From an uncultured SAR86 cluster bacterium (GTDB taxonomy: Bacteria; Pseudomonadota; Gammaproteobacteria; Magnimaribacterales; D2472), in NCBI GenBank assembly GCA_902518715.1, contig CABYHU010000003.1, forward strand, positions 118,985 through 156,761: a stretch of DNA of 37,777 bases. The letters run 5' to 3'. The notes below the pieces were generated by a model. It did no database searches and was not told the DNA's origin. It saw only the letters and a list, made by a program, of their open reading frames with translations. Positions 1 to 10,297 of this stretch are shown piece after piece. The translations under genes were made by a program, and so were the position numbers. Position 1 is the stretch's first letter; every line of letters begins with the position of its first letter.

Positions 1-72
1 ATAGTCAACTCCATTTTCAATAAGGAAATTAAGTGTTTCTATTTCTGTTATTCCACAAATTTTTATTTTCAT
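1..72 (-). CDS. trpF: Phosphoribosylanthranilate isomerase, N-terminal fragment
   Basis: The first 24 codons of a gene that runs off the left edge of the window. The translation begins MKIKICGIT and continues to GVDY; the KICGIT strand near the N-terminus is the hallmark of TrpF, where the Cys serves as catalytic base. TrpF isomerises phosphoribosylanthranilate in tryptophan biosynthesis in the cytoplasm. The start codon lies two bases after the truA stop, so it is probably co-transcribed with truA. The truA-trpF order is the usual gammaproteobacterial one, which supports the call despite the short fragment. Confidence 0.88.
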   Translation of the reverse strand, partial: MKIKICGITEIETLNFLIENGVDY

Positions 73-74
73 AT

Positions 75-845
75 TCAAATTAAAGGACTCTTTTCCGGTT
101 TAAGCTTTGTATTATTTTCATAACTAGGGCCAAGAAAAATTAATCCTCTAGGATTTACAGTTGTTCCAGCATTATTCCTATCCTTGCTTTCAAGTATTTC
201 TTTTAATGGGATTTTAATTTGGTATTTACCAATTTCTAATAAAGTCCCAACAATTATTCTAACCATATTTTGTAAAAATGCATTTGCAGTTATTTTTATT
301 TCGACGATATTTCCTAATTTATTAATTTCTATTTTTTTTATATTCCTTTCGGGATTATTAGATCCGCAACTTAGACTCCTAAATGATGTGAAATCATGTT
401 TTCCAATTAAGCACTTGGACTCCTCGTTCATTTTCTTAATGTCTAACTCTGCTTGCTCCCAATAATAAAAATCATCAAGCAAAACATTCCTTGATGGACT
501 ATTAAAAATTAAATAAGAGTATGTTCTATCAATTGCATCAAATCTTGAATGAAATGAGTCTTTTACTTTATCTAAATCAACTACAGATATGTCTTTAGGA
601 AGATTTGAATTTAGGCCATTGATCCATTGCATATCTGATCTATCCTGACTTACAACTACATCGAAAACCTGACCAAGCGCATGAACGCCTTTATCAGTTC
701 TCCCTGAGTAATTCATCTGCACATTATCAACAGAAATTCTTTTGAAAGCTCTTATAAGCTCATCTTGAATAGAGTTAGCATTTTTTTGAGATTGGAAACC
801 GGAATAATTAGTTCCTTTATATTGAATCTTGAAGGCTAGTTTCAA
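75..845 (-). CDS. truA: tRNA pseudouridine(38-40) synthase TruA
   Basis: The 256-residue protein is close to the usual TruA length. It converts uridines 38-40 of the tRNA anticodon stem to pseudouridine. The catalytic aspartate is Asp51 in the conserved GRTDKGVHA segment (residues 48-56), and the N-terminal strand with YKGTNYSGFQ (residues 9-18) is typical of the family. The C-terminal half carries the FLQNMVRIIVGTLLEIG segment that packs the active site. It lies 9 bases after the fimV-like gene and 2 bases before trpF, inside the long minus-strand unit that begins at aroC. Nothing is missing or unusual. Confidence 0.97.
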   Translation of the reverse strand: MKLAFKIQYKGTNYSGFQSQKNANSIQDELIRAFKRISVDNVQMNYSGRTDKGVHALGQVFDVVVSQDRSDMQWINGLNSNLPKDISVVDLDKVKDSFHSRFDAIDRTYSYLIFNSPSRNVLLDDFYYWEQAELDIKKMNEESKCLIGKHDFTSFRSLSCGSNNPERNIKKIEINKLGNIVEIKITANAFLQNMVRIIVGTLLEIGKYQIKIPLKEILESKDRNNAGTTVNPRGLIFLGPSYENNTKLKPEKSPLI

Positions 846-854
846 CTTTAACCC

Positions 855-2063
855 CTATATTTTTGATCTCAGATCAACCGCCTGCTGAATAAGTTTTTGA
901 TTTTTGGCTTTATCGATAATTTCATCTAATAAAATTTTGGCTTTTTCATAATCCTTCATTTCATATAGAGTTATAGCTAAATCAAACTGCTGAATGAAAG
1001 GATCATTTTTGATACTAAGTCCCTTAGGCATCGATGATAAAGCATCATCTGGTTTAGATTCATTTTTAGCAGTAACTAAATTCCTTTTTATTAAAAAAAT
1101 TGCTATTAGAAATCCTACTGCAAGGCTTACTAAACTTACTATTAATAGTTGCAAAATATTTACTCCAGAATTAATTTCTCCATTTGAAATTTCTATTTCC
1201 TCATTTCTTTCAATTTCAATTATTCTTGTTTGAGATTCAATTATAGCTTGAGGGTCTAAAGTAGTTTGTTCTTGATTTTGGATATCAAAATTTTGGGTTT
1301 TCTCTTCCTGAGTTACTTCAATTTCCTGTTCAATAATTGCTTCTGGTTCTGGAGCCACCAATGTAAGCATTTGCTGTGTTTCAAAAGTATTAGTATCTAT
1401 CATCTCCCTAATACTAAACTTTGCATAAGACTTATCAATTTCTCTAATTGACTGTAATTCAGGAATAAGAATATCCATATCATTTCTAATTAAATTAATG
1501 TTATCGTCAATAAAAGCGCCTCTATTATTTTCGAAAATACTCCACATTACTTGATAAATACTTAGATCATCATAATTAAGCGATTCAGCCATAGACCAGA
1601 CGGTAGTAATTTCATCAGCTAATATGACTATCTCGTTTGAAGGTTTTTCTTCCTCAATAATTTGAGGGCTAGAGACCTCAACTGTTTCATTTTGAAGAAT
1701 AGAAGTATATGAGTCGTCTGAAAGAAAAATAAAAAAGTCTTTTCTGTTATCTTTAATCTCAATTGTGAATAGAGCATAAGGAGTATCAGTGTCTTTTAGT
1801 TTTTCAAAACTTAAATTGTATTCACTAATATTTACTCTACTTAGACTCAAATTAAAAAGTGAATCTTTTATTGAAGATGATGTTTGATACTCAAAAATAC
1901 TGATATCGCTTTTATCGATTTCTTCTGTGGAATTAATTGATATTATTATCTGTATAGCATTTTCATCTTGAAATGTTTTTGAAGATAAATAGGTAATTTC
2001 TGATGATAAAAGTGATGAAAAAATTATAAAAAAAAGAAAAAAACTTATCTTTTTAATTTTCAT
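855..2063 (-). CDS. fimV: Compact FimV-like inner-membrane protein
   Basis: A 402-residue protein with a signal peptide (about residues 1-20), a periplasmic segment, a FimV-type conserved block around residues 153-200 (VWSMAESLN to DMDILIPEL, matching the 'LW.IA...NP.AFI..NIN.L..G..L..P' pattern), an acidic Glu/Gln-rich linker (about 236-295), one membrane helix (about 301-326), and a short cytoplasmic tail ending in a helical repeat (about 356-402) like the FimV C-terminal TPR-like domain. In Pseudomonas and Vibrio, FimV/HubP organise the cell pole and type IV pili. This version is less than half the usual length, and I see no clear LysM motif apart from the conserved block. Its place between asd and truA is the normal FimV position. 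It overlaps the end of asd by 11 bases. Confidence 0.82.
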   Translation of the reverse strand: MKIKKISFFLFFIIFSSLLSSEITYLSSKTFQDENAIQIIISINSTEEIDKSDISIFEYQTSSSIKDSLFNLSLSRVNISEYNLSFEKLKDTDTPYALFTIEIKDNRKDFFIFLSDDSYTSILQNETVEVSSPQIIEEEKPSNEIVILADEITTVWSMAESLNYDDLSIYQVMWSIFENNRGAFIDDNINLIRNDMDILIPELQSIREIDKSYAKFSIREMIDTNTFETQQMLTLVAPEPEAIIEQEIEVTQEEKTQNFDIQNQEQTTLDPQAIIESQTRIIEIERNEEIEISNGEINSGVNILQLLIVSLVSLAVGFLIAIFLIKRNLVTAKNESKPDDALSSMPKGLSIKNDPFIQQFDLAITLYEMKDYEKAKILLDEIIDKAKNQKLIQQAVDLRSKI

Positions 2064-3051
2064 CAGCTTTTTTCATTAATTCTAAGATTTGGACTGCATT
2101 AAAAGCAGCACCTTTACCAAACACATTATCAGCTACAATCCAGCAGGATATCCAATCTTCATTATTTATTTTACTTGAACGAATTCTTCCAACATAAACA
2201 TCATTTGTTTTATTTGCATTTTCAAGAGCAGTTGGGAAAGCTTCTTTTGATGGATCATCAATTACTTTTATGCCCTCTTTACCTTCAAGTAATTTTATTA
2301 TGCTTAATCTTGAGGCTTCATTTCTTACTTTTATAAAAACTGATTCAGAATGTCCATTTATTACCGGAACTCTTACGCAAGTGGAAGTTACATTAATTTT
2401 TTCATCTAATATTTTTTTTGTTTCCCAGTTGAGCTTCATTTCCTCTTTCGTAAAACCATTATCTAAAAATTTATCGCACTGAGGTATTACATTTCCTGCT
2501 ATGGTTTTAGAGAATACATTGGAAACAGCAGAGATTGACTGAGATTGATTTTCAAGCTCTTTTATACCCTGTTCACCTACACCTGATACTGCTTGAAAGG
2601 TAGTGATCATTACACTTTCGATACTAAACTCTTTATGGATATGATCGAGGATCATCAAAAGCTGAGCTGTTGAGCAGTTAGGGTTAGCAACCAGACTGGT
2701 TTCCTTACATATGATATGCCCATTAATTTCTGGAATTATAAGTGGTACATTATCTTCATATCTAAAGTATGAAGACATATCTAAAACCTTACAGTTGGCT
2801 TCGATAAACTTATTCGCATAATCTCTTGCAACATCAGAACCAGCAGACAATATTGCATAGTCAGGCTTATTAAAATCAAATTCATCAATGTCTTCAATTC
2901 TGCAATCTTTGTCTAAAAAATTTATTGAAGAGCCGGCTGATTTTTTACCTAATAAAAAAATCTCATCGATTTTAAATTCTCTTTTTTGTAGTTGTTCTAG
3001 TAAATTTCTTCCAACCAATCCAGATGCCCCAACTATAGCTAACTTAGACAT
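2053..3051 (-). CDS. asd: Aspartate-semialdehyde dehydrogenase
   Basis: A 332-residue enzyme that reduces aspartyl phosphate to aspartate semialdehyde with NADPH, feeding lysine, diaminopimelate, methionine and threonine synthesis. The N-terminal nucleotide-binding loop is VGASGLVG (residues 7-14). The catalytic cysteine is Cys126 in ANPNCSTAQ, followed by [13 protein letters not shown] and the substrate-binding [13 protein letters not shown] segment. In pseudomonads the gene directly before fimV is a dehydrogenase-like paralogue (Usg), so the intact Cys126 and His of GHSES matter: they indicate a working Asd. It overlaps leuB by 8 bases and fimV by 11, so translation is probably coupled. Confidence 0.95.
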   Translation of the reverse strand: MSKLAIVGASGLVGRNLLEQLQKREFKIDEIFLLGKKSAGSSINFLDKDCRIEDIDEFDFNKPDYAILSAGSDVARDYANKFIEANCKVLDMSSYFRYEDNVPLIIPEINGHIICKETSLVANPNCSTAQLLMILDHIHKEFSIESVMITTFQAVSGVGEQGIKELENQSQSISAVSNVFSKTIAGNVIPQCDKFLDNGFTKEEMKLNWETKKILDEKINVTSTCVRVPVINGHSESVFIKVRNEASRLSIIKLLEGKEGIKVIDDPSKEAFPTALENANKTNDVYVGRIRSSKINNEDWISCWIVADNVFGKGAAFNAVQILELMKKADEN

Positions 3052-4129
3052 TAGATTTTTCCTTGATTATTGAAATAAGCTCGGAAGCAACTTCATCAGT
3101 CTCTAAAAATGATGAATCATCGGTTAAATCTTTTGTTCTAAAACCTCTTGAGATAAATTCTTTTACAGATTTTTCGATTATGCTTGCTGCTTCAGAATTT
3201 CCAAGAGTGTACCTAAAAGCCATTGCTAGGGAGAGGATCATTGCTAAAGGGTTTGCTAAATTTTTACCAGCAATATCAGGTGCGCTGCCATGACATGGTT
3301 CGTACATTCCCTGAGAAGAGCTGTTGAGTGATGCGGAAGGAAGCATACCAATAGAGCCAGTTAGCGTTGCAGCAATATCAGATAAAATATCACCAAATAG
3401 ATTACTAGAAACAATTACATCGAACTGATTGGGATCAAGTACTAATTGCATTGCAGTATTGTCAGCAAGCTGATGTGTCAATTCAACATCAGGATACTCC
3501 TTTGATAGGTTTGTAATTATTTCTCTCCAAAACTTTGAAACCTCAAGAACATTTGCTTTTTCTACTGAACATAGTTTTTTATTCCTTTTTTGAGCTGATT
3601 CAAAAGCTACTCGACCAATTCTTTCGATCTCTTTTTCGTCATAAATCATTGTATTAAAAGCATGTGGAGGGTTTGAAGAAGTATCAATTCCTCTTGGCTC
3701 ACCAAAATAAATACCGCCTGTTAACTCTCTTACTATCAAGATATCTAAATCATTGATAATTTCCTCTTTTATTGGTGAAGCTGAAGCAAGCTCATTAAAA
3801 AGGAAGGCAGGTCTTAAGTTAGCAAATAATCCTAGCTCTTTTCTTAATCCTAACAATGCTTGCTCTGGTCTTTTATCCCAATCTAAATCCTCCCATTCTG
3901 GGCCACCTACAGCTCCGAAGAGAATAGCATCAGATTTTCTAGCTATCTCTAAAGTCTTATCAGGAAGAGGATAACCAGTCTTATCATATGCTGCTCCGCC
4001 AACATCATGAGTTTCAATATCAAGATCAAGAGAGTATAGATCTTTAACAAATCTTAATATCTCCATTGCAGAACTTGTTACTTCAGGGCCGATGCCGTCA
4101 CCTGGCAAAATAAGAATCTTTTTATTCAT
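3044..4129 (-). CDS. leuB: 3-isopropylmalate dehydrogenase
   Basis: LeuB oxidatively decarboxylates 3-isopropylmalate with NAD in leucine biosynthesis. The sequence begins [17 protein letters not shown], the classical N-terminus of the family, and contains [15 protein letters not shown], the Lys of [15 protein letters not shown], and [16 protein letters not shown] (substrate, metal and cofactor sites). I chose the ATG at 4129 (361 residues) rather than an in-frame ATG at 4141 because it gives a four-base ATGA overlap with the leuD stop and the standard N-terminus. It overlaps asd by 8 bases. Confidence 0.96.
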   Translation of the reverse strand: MNKKILILPGDGIGPEVTSSAMEILRFVKDLYSLDLDIETHDVGGAAYDKTGYPLPDKTLEIARKSDAILFGAVGGPEWEDLDWDKRPEQALLGLRKELGLFANLRPAFLFNELASASPIKEEIINDLDILIVRELTGGIYFGEPRGIDTSSNPPHAFNTMIYDEKEIERIGRVAFESAQKRNKKLCSVEKANVLEVSKFWREIITNLSKEYPDVELTHQLADNTAMQLVLDPNQFDVIVSSNLFGDILSDIAATLTGSIGMLPSASLNSSSQGMYEPCHGSAPDIAGKNLANPLAMILSLAMAFRYTLGNSEAASIIEKSVKEFISRGFRTKDLTDDSSFLETDEVASELISIIKEKSNV

Positions 4130-4755
4130 TCGAAAATCCATGGGTTATTTTCTTTTCTATGTTCTTCAAATTTCTTAATTAATTCTGAATCTTTAAGAGT
4201 AATATCGATCTCATCAAGGCCATAGATGATTCTTTCAGCTAAATTATTATCAAGTTCAAAATCAATAGAGAGCTTATCTTTAAAAAGTATAACTTTATCT
4301 TTTATATTTACTGAAATAGATACTGGACTATCTGTAGACAATGAAAATAGTTTTTCAATTTCAGTTTTTTTGAGCTTTAACGGTAAAACACCATTTTTGA
4401 AACAATTATTATAAAAAATATCGCCAAATGAGCTTGCTATAACAACTTCAATACCAAAGTCTCTGAGAGCCCAAACTGCATGCTCTCTACTTGAGCCGCA
4501 TCCAAAATTATCTCTTGTAAGCAAAACTTTAGATTCATCATAGGGCGAATTGTTAAGAATAAATTCATGATTGATTTTTCTTTCACCTTTTTTCATTCCA
4601 AGACGACCCTGATCTTTATATCTCCAGCCATCAAAAAGATAATCCTCATATCCAAATTTTTTAATAGATTTTAAATATTCTGTTGGGATAATTTGATCGG
4701 TATCTATATTATCTCTATCAATTGGAGCTACAATGCCTTCAATAAAATCTTTCAT
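4126..4755 (-). CDS. leuD: 3-isopropylmalate dehydratase, small subunit
   Basis: The 209-residue swivel-domain subunit of isopropylmalate isomerase pairs with LeuC to interconvert 2- and 3-isopropylmalate. Family marks are [13 protein letters not shown] near the N-terminus, LFDGWRY, and the [15 protein letters not shown] loop that closes over the substrate. The length is near the E. coli protein. It starts one base after the leuC stop and overlaps the leuB start by four bases, so the leuCDB genes form one tightly packed unit. No regulatory element of its own is visible. Confidence 0.97.
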   Translation of the reverse strand: MKDFIEGIVAPIDRDNIDTDQIIPTEYLKSIKKFGYEDYLFDGWRYKDQGRLGMKKGERKINHEFILNNSPYDESKVLLTRDNFGCGSSREHAVWALRDFGIEVVIASSFGDIFYNNCFKNGVLPLKLKKTEIEKLFSLSTDSPVSISVNIKDKVILFKDKLSIDFELDNNLAERIIYGLDEIDITLKDSELIKKFEEHRKENNPWIFE

Positions 4756-4756
4756 C

Positions 4757-6157
4757 TTAAATCTCTTTTACAATCCTTCCATTTATTGCGGTTAGAGCAG
4801 CCATCTTTGGACTCATTAAATGTGTTCTTCCTAAATTACCCTGCCGGCCCTCAAAATTTCTATTTGAAGTTGAAGCACATCTTTCATAAGGACTCAATTG
4901 GTCTGGATTCATACCTAAGCACATAGAACAACCCGGTGCCCTCCACTGAAATCCAGCATCGATGAATATTTTATGGATTCCCTCCTTCTCTGCTTGTTCT
5001 TTAACCATTCCAGACCCAGGAACAACAATAGCTTCTTGGATATTTTCAGAAACCTTTTGACCTTTCAAAACTTCTGCGGCTTCTCTTAGATCTTCAATTC
5101 GAGAATTAGTGCATGATCCAATGAATACTTTATCGAAATCTAAATCGCTCAATTCCTGATTATCTGACAATCCCATATAATTTTTAGCTAGATCTAAGCT
5201 TTTTCTTTTTTCAGCAGAAAAAATTGAGCTCGATGGAATCTTTTCGTTGAAATCAATTACCATTTCTGGTGATGTGCCCCAAGAAACTTGAGGATTAATT
5301 TTTGATACATCAATATCAATTTCTTTATCGAACATTGCTTCTTTATCAGTTGTTAAATTTTTCCATTTTTTAATAGCATCATTTATTAAATTAGCTTCAA
5401 GATTTGAATGTTTTTTAACGTATTCAATAGTTTTGTCGTCAACAGACACTAATCCTACTTTAGCTCCTGCTTCAATAGACATATTACATATTGTCATTCT
5501 GGCTTCCAAAGAGATATTTCGTATATATGATCCCGCAAATTCAACTGCATATCCTGTTCCACCTGCAGTTCCTATTGTCCTAATTAAATATAAAATAATA
5601 TCTTTCGAGGATACTCCTTCTTGTATCGACCCCTCAAAATTTATTCTCATATTTTTAAGCTTCCTTACTTTTAAACTTTGAGTGGCAAGAACATGCTCCA
5701 CTTCAGATGTTCCAATTCCCATTGCAAGACAACCGAAAGCACCATGAGTTGAAGTATGGGAGTCGCCGCAAACAATACTCATTCCAGGTAGCGTTAAGCC
5801 TAATTCTGGTCCAATTACATGAACTATGCCTTGATTATTTGAGTTGATATTAAATTGTTTTATGCCAAAATCATTACAATTTTTATCTAACTCAACAACC
5901 TGCAACTTTGAGATATTGTCCTCAATGCTCTCAATGCTAAATTTGTTATCCCTTGTAGTTGGAACATTGTGATCTGGAGTAGCAATGTTTGCATTAATTC
6001 TCCATGGTTTGAGTGATTTTTTTTTGAGGCCCTCAAAAGCTTGAGGAGATGTTACCTCATGAAGAAAATGCCTATCAATATAGATAAGCGAGTCTCCATC
6101 ATCATAGGATCTTATTAAGTGCTCATTCCAGAGCTTGTCATATAAGGTGTATCCCAT
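4757..6157 (-). CDS. leuC: 3-isopropylmalate dehydratase, large subunit
   Basis: The 466-residue large subunit carries the [4Fe-4S] cluster of isopropylmalate isomerase. The cluster cysteines are visible as Cys349 in GSCTNSR and Cys410 and Cys413 in [13 protein letters not shown]. The N-terminal part shows [17 protein letters not shown] and [14 protein letters not shown], both typical of LeuC rather than aconitase. The start codon shares one base with the aroC stop (TAATG), so ribosomes finishing aroC probably reinitiate on leuC. I see no leader-peptide attenuator, which many leucine operons have, because there is no space between aroC and leuC. Confidence 0.97.
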   Translation of the reverse strand: MGYTLYDKLWNEHLIRSYDDGDSLIYIDRHFLHEVTSPQAFEGLKKKSLKPWRINANIATPDHNVPTTRDNKFSIESIEDNISKLQVVELDKNCNDFGIKQFNINSNNQGIVHVIGPELGLTLPGMSIVCGDSHTSTHGAFGCLAMGIGTSEVEHVLATQSLKVRKLKNMRINFEGSIQEGVSSKDIILYLIRTIGTAGGTGYAVEFAGSYIRNISLEARMTICNMSIEAGAKVGLVSVDDKTIEYVKKHSNLEANLINDAIKKWKNLTTDKEAMFDKEIDIDVSKINPQVSWGTSPEMVIDFNEKIPSSSIFSAEKRKSLDLAKNYMGLSDNQELSDLDFDKVFIGSCTNSRIEDLREAAEVLKGQKVSENIQEAIVVPGSGMVKEQAEKEGIHKIFIDAGFQWRAPGCSMCLGMNPDQLSPYERCASTSNRNFEGRQGNLGRTHLMSPKMAALTAINGRIVKEI

Positions 6158-7245
6158 TATTCCGTTACAAATGGGAGTTTTTGATCAACATCACCGCACT
6201 GTGCCTTGTTTCTTAGAAGATGGTCAATTAAAACAAGGTTCACCATTGCCTCAGCAATTGGTACTGCTCTAATTCCAACACAAGGATCATGTCTTCCTTT
6301 AATTTCAAGCTCAACCTCATTTCCATCTTTATCTATGGATGTTGTGGCTTTACTTATGCTAGATGTGGGTTTAATTAAAAAACTTATATCAATATCATCA
6401 CCATTTGAAATCCCACCAAGGATTCCACCAGAATTATTTGAATCGAATCCAGTCTTGGTAATTTCATCTCTTAGCTCAGATCCTTTAGAAAATGGAATCT
6501 TGTCAGAGTTTCCAATAGAAACCGATTTTACGGCATTGATACTCATTATGGCTTTTGCCAAATCAGCATTTAATTTATCAAAAACAGGTTCTCCAAGGCC
6601 AACTGGGCAGTTTTGGACTTTAATATTTAGCTTGGCACCTATTGAGTCTCCTTCTTTGATGAGTTCTTCAAAAAACCCTTCAAGTGAGCTAATTTTTGAT
6701 CTATCAGGAAAGAAGAATTTATTTTCATTTACAAATTCAAGATCAACTGTATCAGCAGAAATACTTCCAACTTGTGATACAAAGCCCTTAGTTATAATTC
6801 CATGTATATTTAAATACTTCTTAGCAACTGCTCCCGCAGCAACTCGCATTGCTGTCTCTCTTGCGCTTGATCTGCCGCCACCTCTGTAATCTCTAATACC
6901 ATACTTTGCTTGATATGTGAGGTCAGCATGATTTGGCCTAAATGTATCTTTAATATTTGAATAATCTTTTGAAATCTGGTCTTCATTTCTAATTAACAAT
7001 GCTATAGGAGTTCCGAGGGTTTTTCCTTCAAAAACTCCTGACATGATTTCAACTTTGTCGTCCTCTTTCCTTTGGGTAGTAACATCTGATTGGCCAGGCT
7101 TTCTTCTGTCAAGCTCCATCTGAATATCTTCATTTTTTATTTCAAAATTAGGAGGACATCCGTCAATTATGCAGCCCATAGCTTCGCCATGACTTTCACC
7201 AAAAGTCGTTACAGAAAAGATTTTTCCAAATGTGTTACCTGACAT
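6157..7245 (-). CDS. aroC: Chorismate synthase
   Basis: A 362-residue FMN-dependent enzyme that makes chorismate from EPSP, the last common step to aromatic amino acids. Signature segments are [17 protein letters not shown] near the N-terminus, the [30 protein letters not shown] region split over residues of the central part, and [18 protein letters not shown] near the C-terminus. It is the first gene of the minus-strand unit running to trpF, and it overlaps leuC by one base. A strong -10 box lies 8 bases before its ATG, so the message may have almost no leader. There is no Shine-Dalgarno sequence in that short gap. Confidence 0.97.
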   Translation of the reverse strand: MSGNTFGKIFSVTTFGESHGEAMGCIIDGCPPNFEIKNEDIQMELDRRKPGQSDVTTQRKEDDKVEIMSGVFEGKTLGTPIALLIRNEDQISKDYSNIKDTFRPNHADLTYQAKYGIRDYRGGGRSSARETAMRVAAGAVAKKYLNIHGIITKGFVSQVGSISADTVDLEFVNENKFFFPDRSKISSLEGFFEELIKEGDSIGAKLNIKVQNCPVGLGEPVFDKLNADLAKAIMSINAVKSVSIGNSDKIPFSKGSELRDEITKTGFDSNNSGGILGGISNGDDIDISFLIKPTSSISKATTSIDKDGNEVELEIKGRHDPCVGIRAVPIAEAMVNLVLIDHLLRNKAQCGDVDQKLPFVTE

Positions 7246-7253
7246 AGCGGAGT

Positions 7254-7259
7254 ATTATA
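7254..7259 (-). promoter_or_regulatory. Putative -10 box of the aroC-leu operon
   Basis: A perfect TATAAT on the minus strand is followed by eight bases and then the aroC ATG. With the usual 6-8 base distance to the transcription start, the mRNA would begin at or one or two bases before the ATG. No good -35 hexamer is seen at 16-18 bases upstream, and a second TATAAT-like sequence occurs further upstream in the same gap. The prpD stop lies only 37 bases upstream, so read-through from the prp operon is also possible. Confidence 0.55.
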
Positions 7260-7295
7260 TGCTATTTTTTAAAAAACGCTGAGATTATAAGTGTT

Positions 7296-8741
7296 TCAGA
7301 GAGATAGAAGCTTTTGAAAATCAACTACACTCATAGATGTAAGCTTATCAAAATCTAAGAACTCTTTATAAATCTGCTTTGATTTGTCATCGTCAAAAAC
7401 AGTCTTTAGGTTACTTAAAAACTTTTTCTCAAGCACTGGAATGCCTTCATTTCTTCTTCTTCTATGGCCAATAGGATACTCAACCTCAATTTCTTGAGTG
7501 GAAGAACCATCTTTGAAAAGTACTCTCAATTTGTTAGCTATTGATCTCTTTTCAGGATCAAGATAATCCTCAGAATATTTTTTATTCTCGGTAACAACCA
7601 TTTTTGATCTTAATGCATCAATTCTTGGATCCTTTGCGACTTCATCTTCATAGTCCTCAGCTACTAAATCACCTTTAAGAAGGCCAATAGCGACCATATA
7701 TTGAAGACAGTGATCCCTATCTGCAGGATTGTTGAGTTCGCCAACTTTGGAAATGATTCTTATTGCTGACTCATGTGTTGTTATCTCAATTTTATCAATT
7801 TCATCAAGCCTATCGATAATTTCAGGATGCATGCTCACTGCTGCCTCAACTGCTGTTTGTGCGTGGAATTCAGCAGGAAAACTAATTTTAAATAAAACAT
7901 TTTCCATGACATATGAACCAAAGCTTTGTGGAATTCTTAAAGACTCACCTTTAAAAAGAACATCCTCAAACCCCCATGTTTTTGCAGTTAAAACACTTGG
8001 ATACCCCATCTCTCCTGATAAGGTAATCATTGCTAGTCTTACTGCGCGACTTGTCGCATCACCTGCAGCCCAGCTTTTTCGTGACCCTGCATTTGGAGCA
8101 TGTCTGTATGTTCTCAAGCTTTGTCCATCCAACCAAGCATGAGTTAAAGCATTAATTACATCTTCCTTATTTCCACCTAAAATTTTTGTTGCTACCGCAG
8201 TTGATGCTACTTTGACAAGAACTACATGATCTAAACCAACTCTGTTGAAGCTATTTTCGAGAGCTAAAATACCTTGGATTTCATGAGCTTTAATCATCAT
8301 TTCCAGAATATCCAATACTTTCAGTGGTTCTTTGCCGGCTTCAATGTTCTTTTGAGAGACATAATCTGCGCAAGCAAGTATTGCACCAAGATTATCTGAT
8401 GGATGTCCCCACTCAGCTGCAAGCCAAGTATCATTAAAATCAAGCCATCTTATAATACATCCGATATCAAATGCTCCCTTTACGGGATCTAATAAATTAG
8501 AGGTTCCTGGAACTCTAACGCCATATGGTACTTCTGTTCCCTCAATAACTGGCCCAAGTAATTTTGTGCAAGCTGGAAAACTTAAAGCTAGCAAGCCACA
8601 CCCTAGAGTATCTATTAAACAGCTTTTTGCAGTTTCATATGCTTCATCTGATTGGATCTCATAATCCATAACATAGTCAGCAATCTGGATTATTAATTCA
8701 TCAGGATCTGGTCTTGAGTTAATATCAAAGAATTGTGACAT
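7296..8741 (-). CDS. prpD: 2-methylcitrate dehydratase (MmgE/PrpD family)
   Basis: A 481-residue protein, nearly the length of E. coli PrpD, that dehydrates 2-methylcitrate to 2-methylaconitate in the methylcitrate cycle. Visible PrpD features are [20 protein letters not shown] at the N-terminus, [24 protein letters not shown] (the family's acidic/His active-site region), [23 protein letters not shown], and [16 protein letters not shown] near the C-terminus. It shares one base with the upstream DUF4399 gene. No acnD or prpF is present nearby, so the cycle here probably uses the PrpD route. Other MmgE/PrpD members act on related acids, but the neighbouring prpB and prpC make this assignment firm. 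Confidence 0.95.
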   Translation of the reverse strand: MSQFFDINSRPDPDELIIQIADYVMDYEIQSDEAYETAKSCLIDTLGCGLLALSFPACTKLLGPVIEGTEVPYGVRVPGTSNLLDPVKGAFDIGCIIRWLDFNDTWLAAEWGHPSDNLGAILACADYVSQKNIEAGKEPLKVLDILEMMIKAHEIQGILALENSFNRVGLDHVVLVKVASTAVATKILGGNKEDVINALTHAWLDGQSLRTYRHAPNAGSRKSWAAGDATSRAVRLAMITLSGEMGYPSVLTAKTWGFEDVLFKGESLRIPQSFGSYVMENVLFKISFPAEFHAQTAVEAAVSMHPEIIDRLDEIDKIEITTHESAIRIISKVGELNNPADRDHCLQYMVAIGLLKGDLVAEDYEDEVAKDPRIDALRSKMVVTENKKYSEDYLDPEKRSIANKLRVLFKDGSSTQEIEVEYPIGHRRRRNEGIPVLEKKFLSNLKTVFDDDKSKQIYKEFLDFDKLTSMSVVDFQKLLSL

Positions 8742-9172
8742 TACCTAACCTCAATAATCAATTCATCTGAGATAATTGGGTCTTCATGAGGAATATGTGC
8801 GAAGTTTCCAAGAACTAACCTTAATGTGTGTACTCCTTTTGGTAACTCGATAGTATCTGAGGTTTGTCCTTTGCCGTAATGTATGTGATTTTCGTCTGAA
8901 GGAATTGGCCTAGTTAAATCGGGAAGCGGAACATTGATAAGAAGATGATGATGTCCGGAATCACAAGCCATTTGACCAGCTGGTGCAATATTAAAATTTT
9001 TAATGCCAAACTCTAAATTTATTACTCCTGTAGAGGTTACTAAATTTTGATTGGGGGTGATAAAAAATACTTCTGGCTTGCCGTCTCTGCATTCTAATGA
9101 ATCAAAATCATTAGAAGTTGTTTCTAAAGAAAAAAATAGAAATGGGATAATTAAGCTAAAGATTTTTATCAT
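8741..9172 (-). CDS. Secreted histidine-rich DUF4399 protein
   Basis: A 143-residue protein with an N-terminal signal peptide (about residues 1-20) and one compact domain. The domain has three conserved histidine clusters: [20 protein letters not shown], and [21 protein letters not shown]. This is the pattern I know as DUF4399 (function not established). The histidines suggest a periplasmic metal site, possibly for copper, but that is inference. It is embedded between prpC and prpD, starting directly after prpD's upstream neighbour prpC ends and overlapping the prpD start by one base, so it is co-expressed with the methylcitrate genes. Two cysteines (in LECRDG and MACDSG) could form a disulfide. 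Confidence 0.75.
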   Translation of the reverse strand: MIKIFSLIIPFLFFSLETTSNDFDSLECRDGKPEVFFITPNQNLVTSTGVINLEFGIKNFNIAPAGQMACDSGHHHLLINVPLPDLTRPIPSDENHIHYGKGQTSDTIELPKGVHTLRLVLGNFAHIPHEDPIISDELIIEVR

Positions 9173-10297
9173 TTAATCTCTATCTTGAAGATCAACCCAA
9201 GTTGCAGATTCGGGTCCAATATATTCTTCACTAGGTCTTATAATTCTATTATCTGCTCTTTGTTCCATCACATTGGCAGCCCATCCAGAGGTTCTACCAA
9301 TTACAAAAAGTGGCGTAAAGATTGGTGTTGGTATGCCTAAAAAATTATATGTAGATGCCATATAAAAATCTGTATTTGCAAAGAGATTTTTTTCTTCGCT
9401 CATTACCTTTTCAATTTCTTCCGAGACCTCATAAATGACAGGGTTGGATGCATTTGAGCTAAGTTTCTTTGCCCATGCTTTTACAATCTTGTTTCTAGGA
9501 TCCTCATCTGAATAAACCGCATGACCGAAACCCATAATCTTTTCTTTGTTTGCTAGCATATTCTTCACACCAACATTAGCATCTTCCCTTGAAGAAAATC
9601 TTTCTATCATTTCCATAGCTGCTTCATTAGCACCACCATGAAGTGGTCCTCTTAATGTTCCTATTGCCGCAGTAATACATGAATGCATATCAGACAGTGT
9701 TGATGCACACGTCCTAGCTGTAAATGTCGATGCATTAAAGCCATGTTCTGCATAGCAAATAAGAGAAGTATCAAGTGCTCTAATGTGTTCATCACTTGGC
9801 TTGCTTCCTGTAAGTAAACTTAAAAACTGGCCGCCCATAGTTTTATGATCTGTAAGAGTATCTATATCTTCGCCAAAATGAGATGCTCTGTACCAATATG
9901 TCATTATTGAAGGCATGGCAGCAAGAATTCTATCAGCTGCATCATTTTGATTAGTAAAATCTCCTTCTGGCTCAAGATTTCCTAACATAGAAGTACCAGT
10001 TCGAAGCACATCCATGGGATGAGTTTCTTTTGGTATTGCTGTTAAAACATTTTTTAACTCTCTTGGTAAATCTCTATATTTCCTAAGCTTAGAGGTATAA
10101 GAGTCATATTCATCTTGATTAGGTAATTTTCCATAAAGAAGCATATAGGCAACTTCTTCAAAAGTTGCTTTCTCCGCTAAATCTTCAATCGCATAACCTC
10201 TGTAAGTCAGGCCTTTACCCTCTTTACCTACGGTTGAAAGTGCAGTTTCTCCTGCGACTTGACCTCTTAATCCGGCTCCTTCAAGCTTCTTTCCCAT
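9173..10297 (-). CDS. prpC: 2-methylcitrate synthase
   Basis: A citrate synthase-family enzyme of about 374 residues that condenses propionyl-CoA with oxaloacetate. The three catalytic residues are visible: His in GPLHGGANE, His in GFGHAVYSDEDPR, and Asp in ANTDFYMAS. Short length, the GLRGQVAGETALSTVG N-terminus and the prp neighbours favour 2-methylcitrate synthase over the larger proteobacterial GltA. I chose the ATG at 10297, which shares one base with the prpB stop (TGATG); an in-frame TTG one codon earlier is less likely. Confidence 0.95.
   Translation of the reverse strand: MGKKLEGAGLRGQVAGETALSTVGKEGKGLTYRGYAIEDLAEKATFEEVAYMLLYGKLPNQDEYDSYTSKLRKYRDLPRELKNVLTAIPKETHPMDVLRTGTSMLGNLEPEGDFTNQNDAADRILAAMPSIMTYWYRASHFGEDIDTLTDHKTMGGQFLSLLTGSKPSDEHIRALDTSLICYAEHGFNASTFTARTCASTLSDMHSCITAAIGTLRGPLHGGANEAAMEMIERFSSREDANVGVKNMLANKEKIMGFGHAVYSDEDPRNKIVKAWAKKLSSNASNPVIYEVSEEIEKVMSEEKNLFANTDFYMASTYNFLGIPTPIFTPLFVIGRTSGWAANVMEQRADNRIIRPSEEYIGPESATWVDLQDRD

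Noticed and set aside
2053-3051. Inactive Asd paralogue (Usg) before fimV
   Set aside because: The catalytic Cys126 in NPNCSTAQ and the GHSES histidine are intact, so a working Asd is more likely.
4130-4141. Upstream ATG for leuB
   Set aside because: The ATG at 4129 gives the family N-terminus and an ATGA overlap with leuD; the four extra residues match nothing.
6206-6889. Long open frame (227 codons) antisense to aroC
   Set aside because: It is a shadow of the aroC coding frame; the translation is Ser/Pro/Leu-rich with no recognisable domain or ribosome site.
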